In this document: positions 18,781 to 30,942 of the stretch, one piece after another
How the letters are laid out: each line of letters starts with the position of its first letter
How positions within the stretch are numbered: position 1 is the stretch's first letter
Program-made: the position numbers and the translations under genes
Notes under the pieces: generated by a model
Seen by the model: only the letters and a program-made list of their open reading frames with translations
What the model was told of the DNA's origin: nothing
The model's database searches: none
Assembly: GCF_002858765.1 (NCBI RefSeq)
Contig: NZ_PJRP01000005.1
Coordinates: 128,087 to 192,086 of the forward strand
Origin: Cupriavidus pauculus
Lineage (GTDB): Bacteria; Pseudomonadota; Gammaproteobacteria; Burkholderiales; Burkholderiaceae
DNA: 64,000 nucleotides
Direction of reading: 5' to 3'

Positions 18781-19248
18781 TCATTGGTCGCCCGCACGTA
18801 GAAACGCGCCCAGTTGCGCGCGCTGTTGGCCGATGCCACCCGACGTTTCGCTCGCGAAGGGCAGCGCTTCCGGATAGAGCGCCGAAAGCATCGCCCGCAT
18901 GACGCGCCGGGACTCGGCGCCGCCAGCGAGAAGGGCCTTTCCGATCTCGCGTGGCCATGCTGCGTGCACGTTGAACTGACGGAGGTCCGCCAGCATTTCA
19001 TCCGCGCGGGCAACGGTCATGCGTCTGTTGTACGGTGCGATAACGATATCGGGCGACAAGAATCCATGCTCCGCAGAAAGAATCATGACGCTCGGCGGTG
19101 CGTCGGCGCTCTTGTGCTTGGCGAACGTGCTGTACATGACGCCTTTGTACAGCGCAATGGCCTTTGCCGGCCGATCGAGTTTCGTTCCCGAGCACGCCAG
19201 GAGCAGCAGCGGGCGTGCGGAAGGCGAGTATGCGAAGAAGGGGCGCAT
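18781..19248 (-). CDS. DUF6884-like protein
   Basis: 155 residues. The N-terminal LLLLACSGTKLDRPAKAIALYKGVMY and ILSAEHGFLSPDIVIAPYNRRM match the pattern of DUF6884/YaaA-like nucleotide-related proteins (hydrophobic strand, C-S-x-T/K-K, A-x-x-L-Y, L-S-A-x-H-G-x-x-x-P). These domains are often found on phages and mobile elements; the function is not established. No mobile-element genes are next to it. Start ATG at 19246-19248 has no strong ribosome site. Confidence 0.6.
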   Translation of the reverse strand: MRPFFAYSPSARPLLLLACSGTKLDRPAKAIALYKGVMYSTFAKHKSADAPPSVMILSAEHGFLSPDIVIAPYNRRMTVARADEMLADLRQFNVHAAWPREIGKALLAGGAESRRVMRAMLSALYPEALPFASETSGGIGQQRAQLGAFLRAGDQ

Positions 19249-19467
19249 CAGACAGTTGGCATAAGCACGAATAGGCTGGCAAGTGAACCTGCCTTGCAGA
19301 GGTGACCGGCGGCAAGCATACCGAGGCCACCTCCGGGAATTTGTCTCGATCCCTGGAAGAATGCTTCTCAGATACTTCCTCTAATCTCTCTGGGCGAAAG
19401 CGCATACCATCCCTCTCAACGGGGCGGCCCGCCTCGCGAATTGGCGTCGTTAGTGACGTAGAAGCGG

Positions 19468-20538
19468 ATGAAAGTAGCTCTTGTTGTGTTCGATGGTGTC
19501 CAATCGCTGGATGTGGCCGGCCCGATGGACGTGTTTGCGGAAGCCAATGCACTGCTGCCGCACCACAAGCGATATGAGGTCACGCTGGTTGGCGTCAGGC
19601 CGCATAGCGTGACCTGTTCCAACGGCATGCACGTTGGGGTGCATGTCGACTATCGACACTATGCCGATGAATGCGACCTGCTTCTCATGGCAGGAGGTCC
19701 GAAGGCGCCGGGCATGCAGCCCGACCCCGATTTCCTTTCCTGGCTGCATGACAAGGCGTTGACCGCAAACCGGTTCGGCGCCGTCTGCAATGGCGTATTC
19801 CTGCTGGCCCACGCGGGATTGCTGGATGGGCGTGAAGTCACCGCGCATTGGTCGGATACGAAACGACTGCAGGATCATTTCCCGCGGGCCCAGGTCCGCC
19901 CGGACAAGATTTTCGTGCGCGACGGCAACCTCTTCACCAGCGGCGGCGTCACGGCAGGCATCGACCTGTGTCTGGCGCTTGTTGCCGAGGACTTCGGGCA
20001 TGCGATTGCGGTGAAAGTCGCAAAACGTCTGATCGTGTATATCCGTCGCGACGGCGGGCAGTCCCAGTACAGCCCCTACCTTGCCGTTGGACCGGAAGAG
20101 GACTCCATCGTCAGTCGGGCCATGCGCTACGTCAACGACCATATTGCGGAGGCCTTTTCGATCGAAGAACTGGCTGATGCGGTGGGGGTGAGCCGTCGAA
20201 CCTTCAGTCGCACCTTCGCCAAGCACGCGAAGGTCTCGCCGTCGGTATTCGTGGAGCAAGTACGGGTCGACTTCGCGCGCAAGCTGCTCGAACAAACCGA
20301 CGTGCCGCTGAAAACCATTGCGTTTCGGAGTGGGTTCCATAGCTCGACGCATATGCGGATGATATTTTCCCGGCGTCTCGATATCACGCCGAAGGATTAT
20401 CGCCAGCGTTTCCAGGATACCGAGGGCAGTGCGCAGACCACGCCGGAAAGACCTGGCACCGGTGCGCAGATCGTGTTGCCATCCTCGACGAGGCGGGAGC
20501 ATCCCCAGCATCGACCTGTCGCTGCGACTGCGCATTAG
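19468..20538 (+). CDS. GlxA-family AraC transcriptional regulator
   Basis: 356 residues. The N-terminal DJ-1/PfpI (class I glutamine amidotransferase-like) domain runs to about residue 185, with MKVALVVFDGVQSLDVAGPMDVF and the nucleophile-elbow region FGAVCNGVFLLAHAGLLDG. The C-terminal AraC helix-turn-helix pair is clear: FSIEELADAVGVSRRTFSRTF and PLKTIAFRSGFHSSTHMRMIF. Regulators of this type usually control a neighbouring metabolic or transport gene; the MFS/DUF6884 genes are divergent on its left. Its end overlaps the mug stop codon by 4 bases (convergent). Confidence 0.9.
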   Translation: MKVALVVFDGVQSLDVAGPMDVFAEANALLPHHKRYEVTLVGVRPHSVTCSNGMHVGVHVDYRHYADECDLLLMAGGPKAPGMQPDPDFLSWLHDKALTANRFGAVCNGVFLLAHAGLLDGREVTAHWSDTKRLQDHFPRAQVRPDKIFVRDGNLFTSGGVTAGIDLCLALVAEDFGHAIAVKVAKRLIVYIRRDGGQSQYSPYLAVGPEEDSIVSRAMRYVNDHIAEAFSIEELADAVGVSRRTFSRTFAKHAKVSPSVFVEQVRVDFARKLLEQTDVPLKTIAFRSGFHSSTHMRMIFSRRLDITPKDYRQRFQDTEGSAQTTPERPGTGAQIVLPSSTRREHPQHRPVAATAH

Positions 20539-21101
20539 CCTGCCGGACACGGTTCCACGTCTCCCACGGCTGCCAGGCGAAACTCGCGATAGGCTTCGAC
20601 CAGTTCGGCGAGCGAGAAGCCGCGGTTGCGTCCACTCGGGTTCGGAAGCAACCAGACCTTCGCGGTGCCCAGCGGCTCGTGCTGCAGGCCCCAGGTGACG
20701 TGCTTCCGCTGGCTCATGGTGGCGTAAGCGTCCTTGCCCAGGAAGGCGATGTAGGTTGGCCGGAAGCGATTCAGTCGACAAAGCAGCCCCTCCGCAGCCG
20801 CGACGTACTCGTCCTTCGATAGCTCGGAGGCGCTGGCGGTTGGCCGACAGACCACGGTTGCGAGACCAAATCCATACTTCAAAAGCTGCACGTCTTCGGC
20901 GGGCTTCAGTTCGCGTTCGGTAAATCCGGCAAGGTGAACCGCTCGCCAGAATCGATTGCCGCGCCCTTCAAAGTGGTGGCCGACAGCAGCGGCCGCCAAG
21001 CCGGGATTCAGTCCGCAGAAGACCCCCGACAAGCCCGGCACGATCAGGTCGGGTAACGCGGTTCGTGCTTCCCGTGCAGCGATAACGTTCTGATCCGTCA
21101 T
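20535..21101 (-). CDS. mug: G/U mismatch-specific uracil/thymine-DNA glycosylase
   Basis: Removes uracil, ethenocytosine or thymine from G mismatches. 188 residues. Active-site motif VFCGLNPGLAAAAVGHHFEGRGNRFWRA (the G-x-N-P-G of Mug/TDG) and the DNA-intercalating loop LLPNPSGRNRG are intact. The start MTDQNVIAAREARTAL is chosen over upstream open frame. It begins 1 bp after the stop of the hypothetical gene upstream, so both are likely one transcript, and it converges onto the GlxA-type gene. Confidence 0.9.
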   Translation of the reverse strand: MTDQNVIAAREARTALPDLIVPGLSGVFCGLNPGLAAAAVGHHFEGRGNRFWRAVHLAGFTERELKPAEDVQLLKYGFGLATVVCRPTASASELSKDEYVAAAEGLLCRLNRFRPTYIAFLGKDAYATMSQRKHVTWGLQHEPLGTAKVWLLPNPSGRNRGFSLAELVEAYREFRLAAVGDVEPCPAG

Positions 21102-21102
21102 T

Positions 21103-21522
21103 TCATTTCCACAGTACGGGTTCGATATAGACCCTGAGCACTGACCCGCCGGCATCCGAAGCGCCGCACGTGGGTTCATCCTGCCGGAGTTCGATCACGC
21201 CTGCCGTTCGTCGCGCGAAGCAATCGCTTGCCGCGCGTGCCAGAAGATCTTCAGCCTGCGGGTTGTCGACGCGGCCTGCGAGCAAAGCGCCGTCCGTAGA
21301 AAAGACGGCGATGTCCTCGGAACCCTCGCAGGTCCGGTCCGTTTGGTTAGCCGTCGGGCCCAGCGTCAGCGCCACGACGAAAGGCTTTCTGATCTCAATT
21401 AGCGCCGCAGCCATGCCGATCGGGTCGTCGGATACCGCGCCGGTCCATTCACGACGCTCGCCGCCCCCACAGGCACCGCCAATGGGGCGATGTCCTGGAC
21501 TACCGCATTCTTCGCGTTTCAT
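21103..21522 (-). CDS. Hypothetical protein upstream of mug
   Basis: 139 residues, not recognised. The start is well supported by AGGAGGG about 6 bases before the ATG at 21520-21522. Features: Gly/Arg-rich first 30 residues with several Cys, then a predicted alpha/beta part (ALIEIRKPFVVALTLGP, IAVFSTDGALLAGRVDN) and two further Cys (DCFARRT and TCGASDAGG). No signal peptide or membrane segment. It is separated from mug by one base, suggesting coupling, but no function is claimed. Confidence 0.6.
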   Translation of the reverse strand: MKREECGSPGHRPIGGACGGGERREWTGAVSDDPIGMAAALIEIRKPFVVALTLGPTANQTDRTCEGSEDIAVFSTDGALLAGRVDNPQAEDLLARAASDCFARRTAGVIELRQDEPTCGASDAGGSVLRVYIEPVLWK

Positions 21523-21857
21523 CGGACCCTCCTGCTGCTCGCGAGTACATCTGGCCGTTACCGTGACTATAGAGATCGTCGTGCTTCGCAGCGTCAGAGG
21601 ATCGGTCGGATTTCGGCCAACATCGAGCGTTTCCCGGCCACGGGTTCTCGTCACGGAGACATCTGGCGGCTGGAAGCAGGCCGTCCTGGCCCCACGTGAC
21701 CACAGCCGAATCGCCGGACGTTGCAGTTTCGGGCCAAGTTGTCGCGCGTATCTGCCGCGATGCCGCTCCCGTCCCTGTCGCTACCTAGAATGGCCTTCAA
21801 CGGTGGCGCGCTTTCGCGAACCCACCCGCAACCTACGCATGACGCAGGAGGTGCCAA
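21523..21857. other. Divergent promoter region, hypothetical gene and aceE-like gene
   Basis: 335 bases without a gene. The right end holds the aceE ribosome site GCAGGAGGTG. No clear operator was recognised. Confidence 0.4.
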
Positions 21858-24569
<2,712 letters not shown>

Positions 24570-24611
24570 GCCAGCCTGCAGGCCAGCGTGTCGGCAACGT
24601 CCGCGCGCCTG

Positions 24612-24651
24612 ACTGGCCCCCGTCGCCGTTGTGGCGTCGGGGGCCAGTTTT
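24612..24651 (+). terminator. Intrinsic terminator after the aceE-type gene
   Basis: Perfect outer stem ACTGGCCCCCG with CGGGGGCCAGT, an inner CGCC/GGCG pairing, then TTTT. It separates the aceE-type and sucA-type genes into different transcripts. Confidence 0.85.
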
Positions 24652-24811
24652 CGGATGGGCCCACCCAGGCCGGTAACCGCCCCGAAACGACTGGCCGGGA
24701 ATCGGTAGCAGATGTCCCAAAACCAGCATCACCAGGGCGTCGTCGGAAGCGGCAAATTTCTAGACTTTAAGCAACGGGCAATCGCCCAGTCTTGCGACAG
24801 GTCTAGTCATC

Positions 24812-27634
24812 ATGATGATCGAGAATCGGAACGCCTCCTTCCTGTTTGGCGGCAACGCTCCCTACGTTGAGGAGCAGTACGACGCGTACCTGGCAGACAG
24901 GTCCGCGGTGTCTGAAGAGTGGCGCGGGTACTTTGACGCGCTCCAGGCGGTGCCCGCGGTGGATGGGTCGAGCAGCGCCGACGTAGCGCACAGCCGCGTC
25001 GTTTCGCGCTTCGTCGAACTGGCGAAGCAGGCGCGGCCGGGAGAGCGGCCGGTGCGCGAGCGTCCAGGATTCATCCGCAAGCAACTCGCCGTCCAGGCAA
25101 TGATCCTGGCTTACCGCATGGTCGGCACCCGCCATGCGCGTTTTGACCCGCTGCGCTGGATGGAACCCGTCCCGGTTCCAGACCTGATCCCGACCTACTA
25201 CGGACTCTCGCAGGCCGATCTGAAGACGAAGTTCGACCCATCGGACACAAACTTCTCCGATGAAGACATGACGCTCGAGGACATGGTCGAGGCCCTGTCC
25301 GAGACGTACTGCGGGACCCTGGGCGCGGAATTCATGTACCTCGCGGACCCGGGCCAACGAAACTGGTGGCAGATGCGACTGGAGTCCACCCGATCGAAGG
25401 CTGCCCTGACCGCCAGCGACAAGCGCCATATCCTGGAAAAGCTCACGGCGGCGGAAGGTCTCGAAAAGTACCTTCATTCCCGTTACGTCGGGCAGAAGCG
25501 CTTCTCGCTTGAAGGTGGCGAGTCGCTGATCGTTCTGCTGGACGAGCTGGTCTCCTACGGTGCGTCGCAGGGCATCCGGCACGCCATACTGGGTATGGCG
25601 CACCGGGGTCGACTCAACGTGCTGGTGAACATCGCGGGAAAGCCCGCCGCGGCGCTCTTCGACGAGTTCGACGGCAAGAAATCCGTGGATCTGCTCGCGG
25701 GCGACGTCAAGTACCACAAGGGATTCACTGGCACGATCGCTACGGAAGCGGGGCCGGCCGAGGTCACGGTCGCCTTTAACCCTTCCCACCTCGAGATCGT
25801 GAATCCGGTGGTGCAGGGCATGGCCCGGGCGCGCGCCGAAGCGCTGGGACTGGGGTCTGGCGCGGTGCTGCCCATCGAGATCCACGGTGACGCGTCGATG
25901 TCCGGGCAGGGCATCGTCATGGAGACGATGAACCTGTCCAACACGCGCGGATACGGCACCGGTGGCACGATTCATATCGTGGTCAACAACCAGGTTGGGT
26001 TCACCACATCCCGGCCTCAAGATGCACGGTCGTCCTTCTACTGCACGGATATCGCCAAGATGATCGAGGCGCCTGTGCTCCACGTGAACGGTGACGATCC
26101 GGAGGCCGTGGTTGCCGCCACGCGCATGGCTATCGATTTTCGCGCGGTGTTCGGCCGCAGCGTGGTGATCGAACTGGTTTGCTTCCGCCGCCACGGGCAT
26201 CAGGAGCAGGACACGCCGAGCATCACGCAGCCGCTGATGTATCGCTCCATCTCCGGTCATCCTGGTGTGCGGTCCCTCTATGCCTCGAAGCTTGTCGATG
26301 AACAGGTGGTGAGCGCCGAGGACGTCGAGCGCCTTGGCATGGACTATCGCGCTCGGCTGGACGCAGCCCAAGGCGACGCGGTTCATCAGGCATCCGATGA
26401 CGGGCAGGGTGTGGCGGCGTCGCTGCAGGTACTCCTTGCGGAAACGCCGGCCGCCGTGCCACTGACGCAGCTCCAGGCACTCGGGCAGCGCATCACGCAC
26501 GTTCCGGATCATTTCTCGTTGCACCCGCTGGTCGAGAAGGTGATCGCCGCCCGTCGCGAGATGGCCGCGGGAACGCGCGCGCTTGACTGGGGCATGGCCG
26601 AGCACCTGGCCTACGCGTCGCTGCTGTCCGCGGGGGTGAACGTACGTCTCAGCGGGCAGGATAGCGAACGCGGAACATTCAGCCATCGACACGCCGTTCT
26701 CCATGACCAGAAGCGCGTGGCACGGGATCAAGGCTTCCATACGCCGCTAGCGCATGTCGCCGATGGCCAAGGCACTTTCGCGATCGCCAACTCGACGCTG
26801 TCCGAAGCTGGCGTTCTGGGTTTCGAGTATGGCTATTCGCTGGAGCGGCAGGACTCCCTGGTGCTGTGGGAAGCGCAGTTTGGTGATTTCGCGAATGGCG
26901 CCCAGGTGGTGATCGACAACTTCCTGTCCGCTGGCGAGGCCAAGTGGGGGCAGCGCAGCGGCATCACGTTGCTGCTGCCGCATGGCCAGGAGGGGCAGGG
27001 CCCCGAGCACGCCTCCGCGCGGCTCGAACGTTATCTTCAGCTTTGCGCACAGGGCAACATGCGAGTTGCCCAGCCCACCACCCCGGCGCAGATCTATCAC
27101 CTGCTGCGCGAACAGGCATTGGGCCAAGACCACGTTCCGCTGATCGTCATGACGCCGAAGTCGTTGCTTCGTCATCCGGACGCGGTCAGCAGTCTCGACG
27201 CGCTGGCCAATGGCAAGTTCGAGCCGGTACTGACCGAGCCGCGCACCCAGGCTGAGGCCGAGAAGGTGGACACGCTGATCCTGTGCTCGGGAAAGGTCTA
27301 CTTCGAGCTGCTCGCGCGTCGTCGCAAGGCAGGCAAGGACAACATCGCGCTGCTTCGGGTGGAACAGCTGTATCCGTTCCCGGACCTGGAGATCGCAAAT
27401 GAGCTGGCGCGCTACCCAAACCTCAAGCACGTGGTGTGGTGCCAGGAAGAATCGAAGAACCAGGGCGCATGGACCTTTGTGATGGAGCGGATGCTGGACA
27501 TCGTGAAGGTGCCGGGCATGCTGCGCTACATCGGGCCCGAAGCCGCGGCGTCGACAGCGCCAGGCTACGCATCGATGCATACCGCGCGGCTGGATAGCTT
27601 TCTGCAGGCCGCCATTGGGGATGCTCGCGAGTAA
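24812..27634 (+). CDS. 2-oxoglutarate dehydrogenase E1 (SucA-type), stand-alone copy
   Basis: ThDP-dependent E1 that decarboxylates 2-oxoglutarate and hands succinyl to an E2 lipoyl group. 940 residues. The N-terminal helix (GNAPYVEEQYDAYLADRSAVSEEWRGYF), ILGMAHRGRLNVLVN, HGDASMSGQGIVMETMNLS, IHIVVNNQVGFTTS, and HQEQDTPSITQPLMY are all family marks; HQEQ replaces the common HNEQ. The C-terminus has HVVWCQEESKNQGAW. Its own sucB and lpd are missing, and a terminator follows. With the adjacent AceE-type gene it forms an E1-only pair (see findings). Confidence 0.9.
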   Translation: MMIENRNASFLFGGNAPYVEEQYDAYLADRSAVSEEWRGYFDALQAVPAVDGSSSADVAHSRVVSRFVELAKQARPGERPVRERPGFIRKQLAVQAMILAYRMVGTRHARFDPLRWMEPVPVPDLIPTYYGLSQADLKTKFDPSDTNFSDEDMTLEDMVEALSETYCGTLGAEFMYLADPGQRNWWQMRLESTRSKAALTASDKRHILEKLTAAEGLEKYLHSRYVGQKRFSLEGGESLIVLLDELVSYGASQGIRHAILGMAHRGRLNVLVNIAGKPAAALFDEFDGKKSVDLLAGDVKYHKGFTGTIATEAGPAEVTVAFNPSHLEIVNPVVQGMARARAEALGLGSGAVLPIEIHGDASMSGQGIVMETMNLSNTRGYGTGGTIHIVVNNQVGFTTSRPQDARSSFYCTDIAKMIEAPVLHVNGDDPEAVVAATRMAIDFRAVFGRSVVIELVCFRRHGHQEQDTPSITQPLMYRSISGHPGVRSLYASKLVDEQVVSAEDVERLGMDYRARLDAAQGDAVHQASDDGQGVAASLQVLLAETPAAVPLTQLQALGQRITHVPDHFSLHPLVEKVIAARREMAAGTRALDWGMAEHLAYASLLSAGVNVRLSGQDSERGTFSHRHAVLHDQKRVARDQGFHTPLAHVADGQGTFAIANSTLSEAGVLGFEYGYSLERQDSLVLWEAQFGDFANGAQVVIDNFLSAGEAKWGQRSGITLLLPHGQEGQGPEHASARLERYLQLCAQGNMRVAQPTTPAQIYHLLREQALGQDHVPLIVMTPKSLLRHPDAVSSLDALANGKFEPVLTEPRTQAEAEKVDTLILCSGKVYFELLARRRKAGKDNIALLRVEQLYPFPDLEIANELARYPNLKHVVWCQEESKNQGAWTFVMERMLDIVKVPGMLRYIGPEAAASTAPGYASMHTARLDSFLQAAIGDARE

Positions 27635-27704
27635 GGGGAGATGGGGCGACAAGGCATTGCCGACGTGCCCCATCCAGTTTTCGTCTTCAGTCAGCAAGAA
27701 GGAG

Positions 27705-27730
27705 TCGGCGCCGATGGCGCCGATTTTGTT
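27705..27730 (+). terminator. Intrinsic terminator after the sucA-type gene
   Basis: TCGGCGCC and GGCGCCGA around GAT, followed by TTTTGTT. Confidence 0.75.
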
Positions 27731-27801
27731 TGCCTCCACGCACCCGTGGCCGCTTGCTGGAACAGTCAAAACGCGATCTGTCGAGATCGCGGGCAATCAA
27801 A

Positions 27802-28212
27802 ATGGATAAAGCCATGTCGCAAACCTACCCGCCGACGTCCGCGCCGACGTCGTGCTCGAAACCCGAGAGCCCCCAAGAGGACATCCGATTGATTGGGCGT
27901 GCGCTCGATATCGTGGGCGACGCCTGGACACTACTGATAGTCCGCGAGGCGCTGGCGGGCACGACCCGCTTTGGCCAGTTTCAGCGTCACCTCGGGCTTG
28001 GCCCGAACATCCTTGCCGCGCGGCTGCGCGCGCTGATCGAGCACGGTGTGCTAACGACACAGGCGAGCTGCCAGCGGGCGGATTGGAGCGATTACGTTCT
28101 TACGGAGAAGGGCGCGCGCTTGCAAACCGTCCTGGCGGCGCTACGCGAATGGGGTGGCGATCATTGTGTTGCCGCCGGGGACCATGGCGCGCCGATGCGG
28201 GAGGCGCAGTAG
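27802..28212 (+). CDS. HxlR-family transcriptional regulator
   Basis: 136 residues. Winged-helix domain with the HxlR pattern: IRLIGRALDIVGDAWTLLIVREALAGTTRFGQFQRHLGLGPNILAARLRALIEHGVLTTQA. Members often sense aldehydes or electrophiles through a Cys; here CSKP and CQRADW carry Cys. ATG 27802 (MDKAMSQ) is preferred; upstream open frame has no similarity. It is convergent with the efflux operon and follows the two E1 genes, so its target could be either, or elsewhere. Confidence 0.82.
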   Translation: MDKAMSQTYPPTSAPTSCSKPESPQEDIRLIGRALDIVGDAWTLLIVREALAGTTRFGQFQRHLGLGPNILAARLRALIEHGVLTTQASCQRADWSDYVLTEKGARLQTVLAALREWGGDHCVAAGDHGAPMREAQ

Positions 28213-28242
28213 CTCGGCCGCTTTGACCGGCCATCAAGCACT

Positions 28243-28277
28243 GCGGCACCTTCCGGCATGACGCCGGAAGGTGCCGC
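28243..28277. terminator. Strong hairpin between hxlR gene and efflux operon
   Basis: Perfect 15-bp stem GCGGCACCTTCCGGC with GCCGGAAGGTGCCGC around ATGAC, between convergent genes. No T-run on either side; probably a bidirectional terminator structure. Confidence 0.55.
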
Positions 28278-28317
28278 CCGAGCCTGGAATCGTCATCCAG
28301 GCCAGTGATGCGCGCTG

Positions 28318-29856
28318 TCAGTTGACGACGGTGGTCTTGCCGTAGGTCGATTCCCAACCCCCGCCCAGCACCTTGCAGAGCACGATCAGATTCGTGGCGG
28401 CCGCGGCGCGGCTCTCCTCGAGATTGCGCTGGGACTGCAGGAGTTGGCGCTGAACATTGAGCACGTCAAGATAGTCGACGGCGCCCGCCTTGTATCGCTG
28501 TTGGGCGATGGAAAGTGCCCGCTGGTTTTCTGAGACTACCGTCACGAGCTTGTCGCGCCGCCGTTGCTCGGCATCGTATGCAACCAGGGCGTCGTCAACC
28601 TCGCGCCATGCCTTGAGTACGGTATGCCGATATTCGATGGCTGCCTCTTGCTGCTGCGCTTCGCGCAGATGCAACGTGCCCTTGAGTCGGCCGCCCTCGA
28701 AAATCGGAATGGAGATCGACGGGCCGATGACAAACTGCCGCGAGGCCCAATCGGCCAGGTTGGAAAGCTGCAAGCTCTGGAACCCCGCGCTGCCATTCAG
28801 GATGATGCGCGGATAGAAATCGGCTTTCGCCATGCCGATGGACGCTGTCGCGGCGTGAAGGTGCGCCTCGGCACGCCGGATATCGGGTCGACGCTGCACG
28901 ATTTCGGACGGCAGGCCAACCGGGACACTTGCGGGCAGCGCTGGCATGTCGCGCGCCTCGCCCAGCTTCTGCCGAAGGGCGCCGGGCTCCTCGGCCAGCA
29001 ACAGGCCAATCGCGTTGATCATGGCATCACGCCGCGCCTCGAGCGTCGGAATCAGGCTCTCGATCGACGCCACCTGCGCAGAGGCGTTGGCGACATCAAG
29101 GTCGGTCGTCACCCCTTCGCGGGACCGCACCTGCGTCAGCTTTGCGGTGTCGCGGGCGATGGCCAGGTTCTGCTTTGCGATCTCCAGTAGCGACTGGATG
29201 TCGCGCAATTCGACATAGTCGCGCGCCAGTTCCGCGCGGACAGACAACAGGACGGCATTGCGGTCCTCGAAGGACGCCTCGGTGAGCGCGCCGGCAGCTT
29301 CGACACTGCGTCGCACACGGCCCCAGACATCAATTTCCCAGGAAGCGTCGAAGCCGAACTGGTAGACATCGAACGGCGGCGAGCCGCTTGATCCCGGCAT
29401 CGGCGCGACGCCGGTCGGGGAGCCGCCAGACGCCGACTGCGTCTGACTTGCGTTGGGCGCGACGCCGAGCAGCGAGAGAATCCCGTTGGGACTGCCGCGC
29501 TCACGGTAGTAGGAAGCGGCACCATCCAGCTTTGGAAGCTGGGCGGCCCCGACCACCTGCTGCGTCGCCCGGCTCTGTCCCAGGCGTGCCGAGGCCGCCG
29601 CCACGTCCAGGTTTGCCTGTGCCAGGCGACCCTCGAGTTCGTTCAGCAGGGGATCATTGAGCAACGTCCACCAGTCTGCATTGAACTGGGTGTCAACCGG
29701 CCGGCTTTCGGACTGCGCGGACTGGAGTCGCTGGAAGACATCCGGCGTGGACGATTCCGGACGCTTGAAGTCCGGGCCAACTGCACAGCCGGCCAAGGCG
29801 AGCGATGCGAGTAACGCGAGCGCGGTGGTGCGCAGGGGGAAGGCATTGGTGTTCAT
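28318..29856 (-). CDS. Outer-membrane efflux lipoprotein (OprM/NodT type)
   Basis: 512 residues. Signal peptide with lipobox LAGC, so Cys24 should be lipidated. Two OEP (TolC-like) domains follow, with coiled-coil helical hairpins, for example ELARDYVELRDIQSLLEIAKQNLAIARDTAKL and YKAGAVDYLDVLNVQRQLLQSQRNLEESRAA. It would form the trimeric outer-membrane channel for the MFS pump encoded upstream. Its start overlaps the end of the HlyD gene by 4 bp, so the order is emrB-like, emrA-like, this gene. Confidence 0.92.
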   Translation of the reverse strand: MNTNAFPLRTTALALLASLALAGCAVGPDFKRPESSTPDVFQRLQSAQSESRPVDTQFNADWWTLLNDPLLNELEGRLAQANLDVAAASARLGQSRATQQVVGAAQLPKLDGAASYYRERGSPNGILSLLGVAPNASQTQSASGGSPTGVAPMPGSSGSPPFDVYQFGFDASWEIDVWGRVRRSVEAAGALTEASFEDRNAVLLSVRAELARDYVELRDIQSLLEIAKQNLAIARDTAKLTQVRSREGVTTDLDVANASAQVASIESLIPTLEARRDAMINAIGLLLAEEPGALRQKLGEARDMPALPASVPVGLPSEIVQRRPDIRRAEAHLHAATASIGMAKADFYPRIILNGSAGFQSLQLSNLADWASRQFVIGPSISIPIFEGGRLKGTLHLREAQQQEAAIEYRHTVLKAWREVDDALVAYDAEQRRRDKLVTVVSENQRALSIAQQRYKAGAVDYLDVLNVQRQLLQSQRNLEESRAAAATNLIVLCKVLGGGWESTYGKTTVVN

Positions 29857-30929
29857 GGCTTGGTGCCCCCCTGGCTGGGCGCTTCACTACGTTGTCCGAT
29901 ATCCACGTCGGCCACCACAGAGAGGCCCACGCCCAACTCGGTGGCTGCTTTCTGGTCATGGTCGATCGTGATCTTCACCGGCACGCGCTGGACGATCTTG
30001 GTGAAGTTGCCGGTCGCGTTGTCGGGGGCGATCGCTGCAAAGCTGACGCCGGTGGCGGGAGCCAGGCTGTCGATATGCCCCTGGATCTCGACGCCGGGAA
30101 GGCTGTCGACCCGGATACGGGCACTTTGGCCGGGCCGCATGTGCGTGATCTGGTTCTCCTGGAAGTTCGCGACGACGTACGCATCGGAGACGGGAACAAT
30201 CGCGAGCACCGGGCTGCCGGTCGTGACGTACGCACCGACGCGTGCCGAGCGTCGCCCGATCTTGCCGTCGACGGGTGCATGGATCTCGGTGTAGGACAGA
30301 TTCAGCCTGGACTGTTCCAGCGCTGCCTCGGCGCGCGCCTGGGCGCCCAGCGCCTTGTCCCGCTGCGTGCGCAACACGTCCAGATTCTGTTCGGCGGCAC
30401 TCAACGCCGCGCGATCATGGGCTTGCAGCGCGAGCTGCTCCGCGAGGGCACTGGACGCGCGCTGTTGCTCCTGTGCCGTGCCGGCGCCGGCCTCCGAGAG
30501 ATTCTGGTACCGGGAGGCATTGGCGCGCGCGAACGAGATGGACGCGTCGTCGGACTGAAGCTTTGCCTTGGCCTGCAGGACGAGTGCGGGGTGCCTGGCG
30601 ATCTCCGCATCGAAGTTGGCGACGAGCGCCTTGGCGGCCAGTACGTCGGCCTGGGCGCTTTGCCACGCGGCCCGGAAATCGCGGTCATCAAGGCGGACCA
30701 GCAGTTGACCTGCCTTGACCCACTGGTTGTCCTCCACCAGCACTTCGGAGATCTGGCCAGCCACCCGCGGGGCGACCAGCGTGAAGTCGGCGGCGACATA
30801 GGCATCGTTGGTGGACTCGCTGTTCGATCGGAACATCAGGCCGGTGCAGGCCCAGACAACGACGCCAGCGGCAACGATGGCCGCGGCAAGGCGGACATTC
30901 TTGAGGGGGGGACGTTTTGCGGAAGACAT
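29853..30929 (-). CDS. HlyD/EmrA-family periplasmic adaptor
   Basis: 358 residues. N-terminal membrane anchor (AAAIVAAGVVVWACTGLMF), then the biotinyl-lipoyl half VAPRVAGQISEVLVEDNQWVKAGQLL, a long coiled-coil hairpin at about residues 90-185, and the second barrel half (IHAPVDGKIGRRSARVGAYVTTGSPVLAIV). It bridges an inner-membrane MFS pump to the outer-membrane channel, here encoded on both sides in the same operon. Gap of 13 bp to the MFS gene upstream and a 4-bp overlap with the channel gene. Confidence 0.92.
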   Translation of the reverse strand: MSSAKRPPLKNVRLAAAIVAAGVVVWACTGLMFRSNSESTNDAYVAADFTLVAPRVAGQISEVLVEDNQWVKAGQLLVRLDDRDFRAAWQSAQADVLAAKALVANFDAEIARHPALVLQAKAKLQSDDASISFARANASRYQNLSEAGAGTAQEQQRASSALAEQLALQAHDRAALSAAEQNLDVLRTQRDKALGAQARAEAALEQSRLNLSYTEIHAPVDGKIGRRSARVGAYVTTGSPVLAIVPVSDAYVVANFQENQITHMRPGQSARIRVDSLPGVEIQGHIDSLAPATGVSFAAIAPDNATGNFTKIVQRVPVKITIDHDQKAATELGVGLSVVADVDIGQRSEAPSQGGTKP

Positions 30930-30942
30930 GATTGACCTCTAC

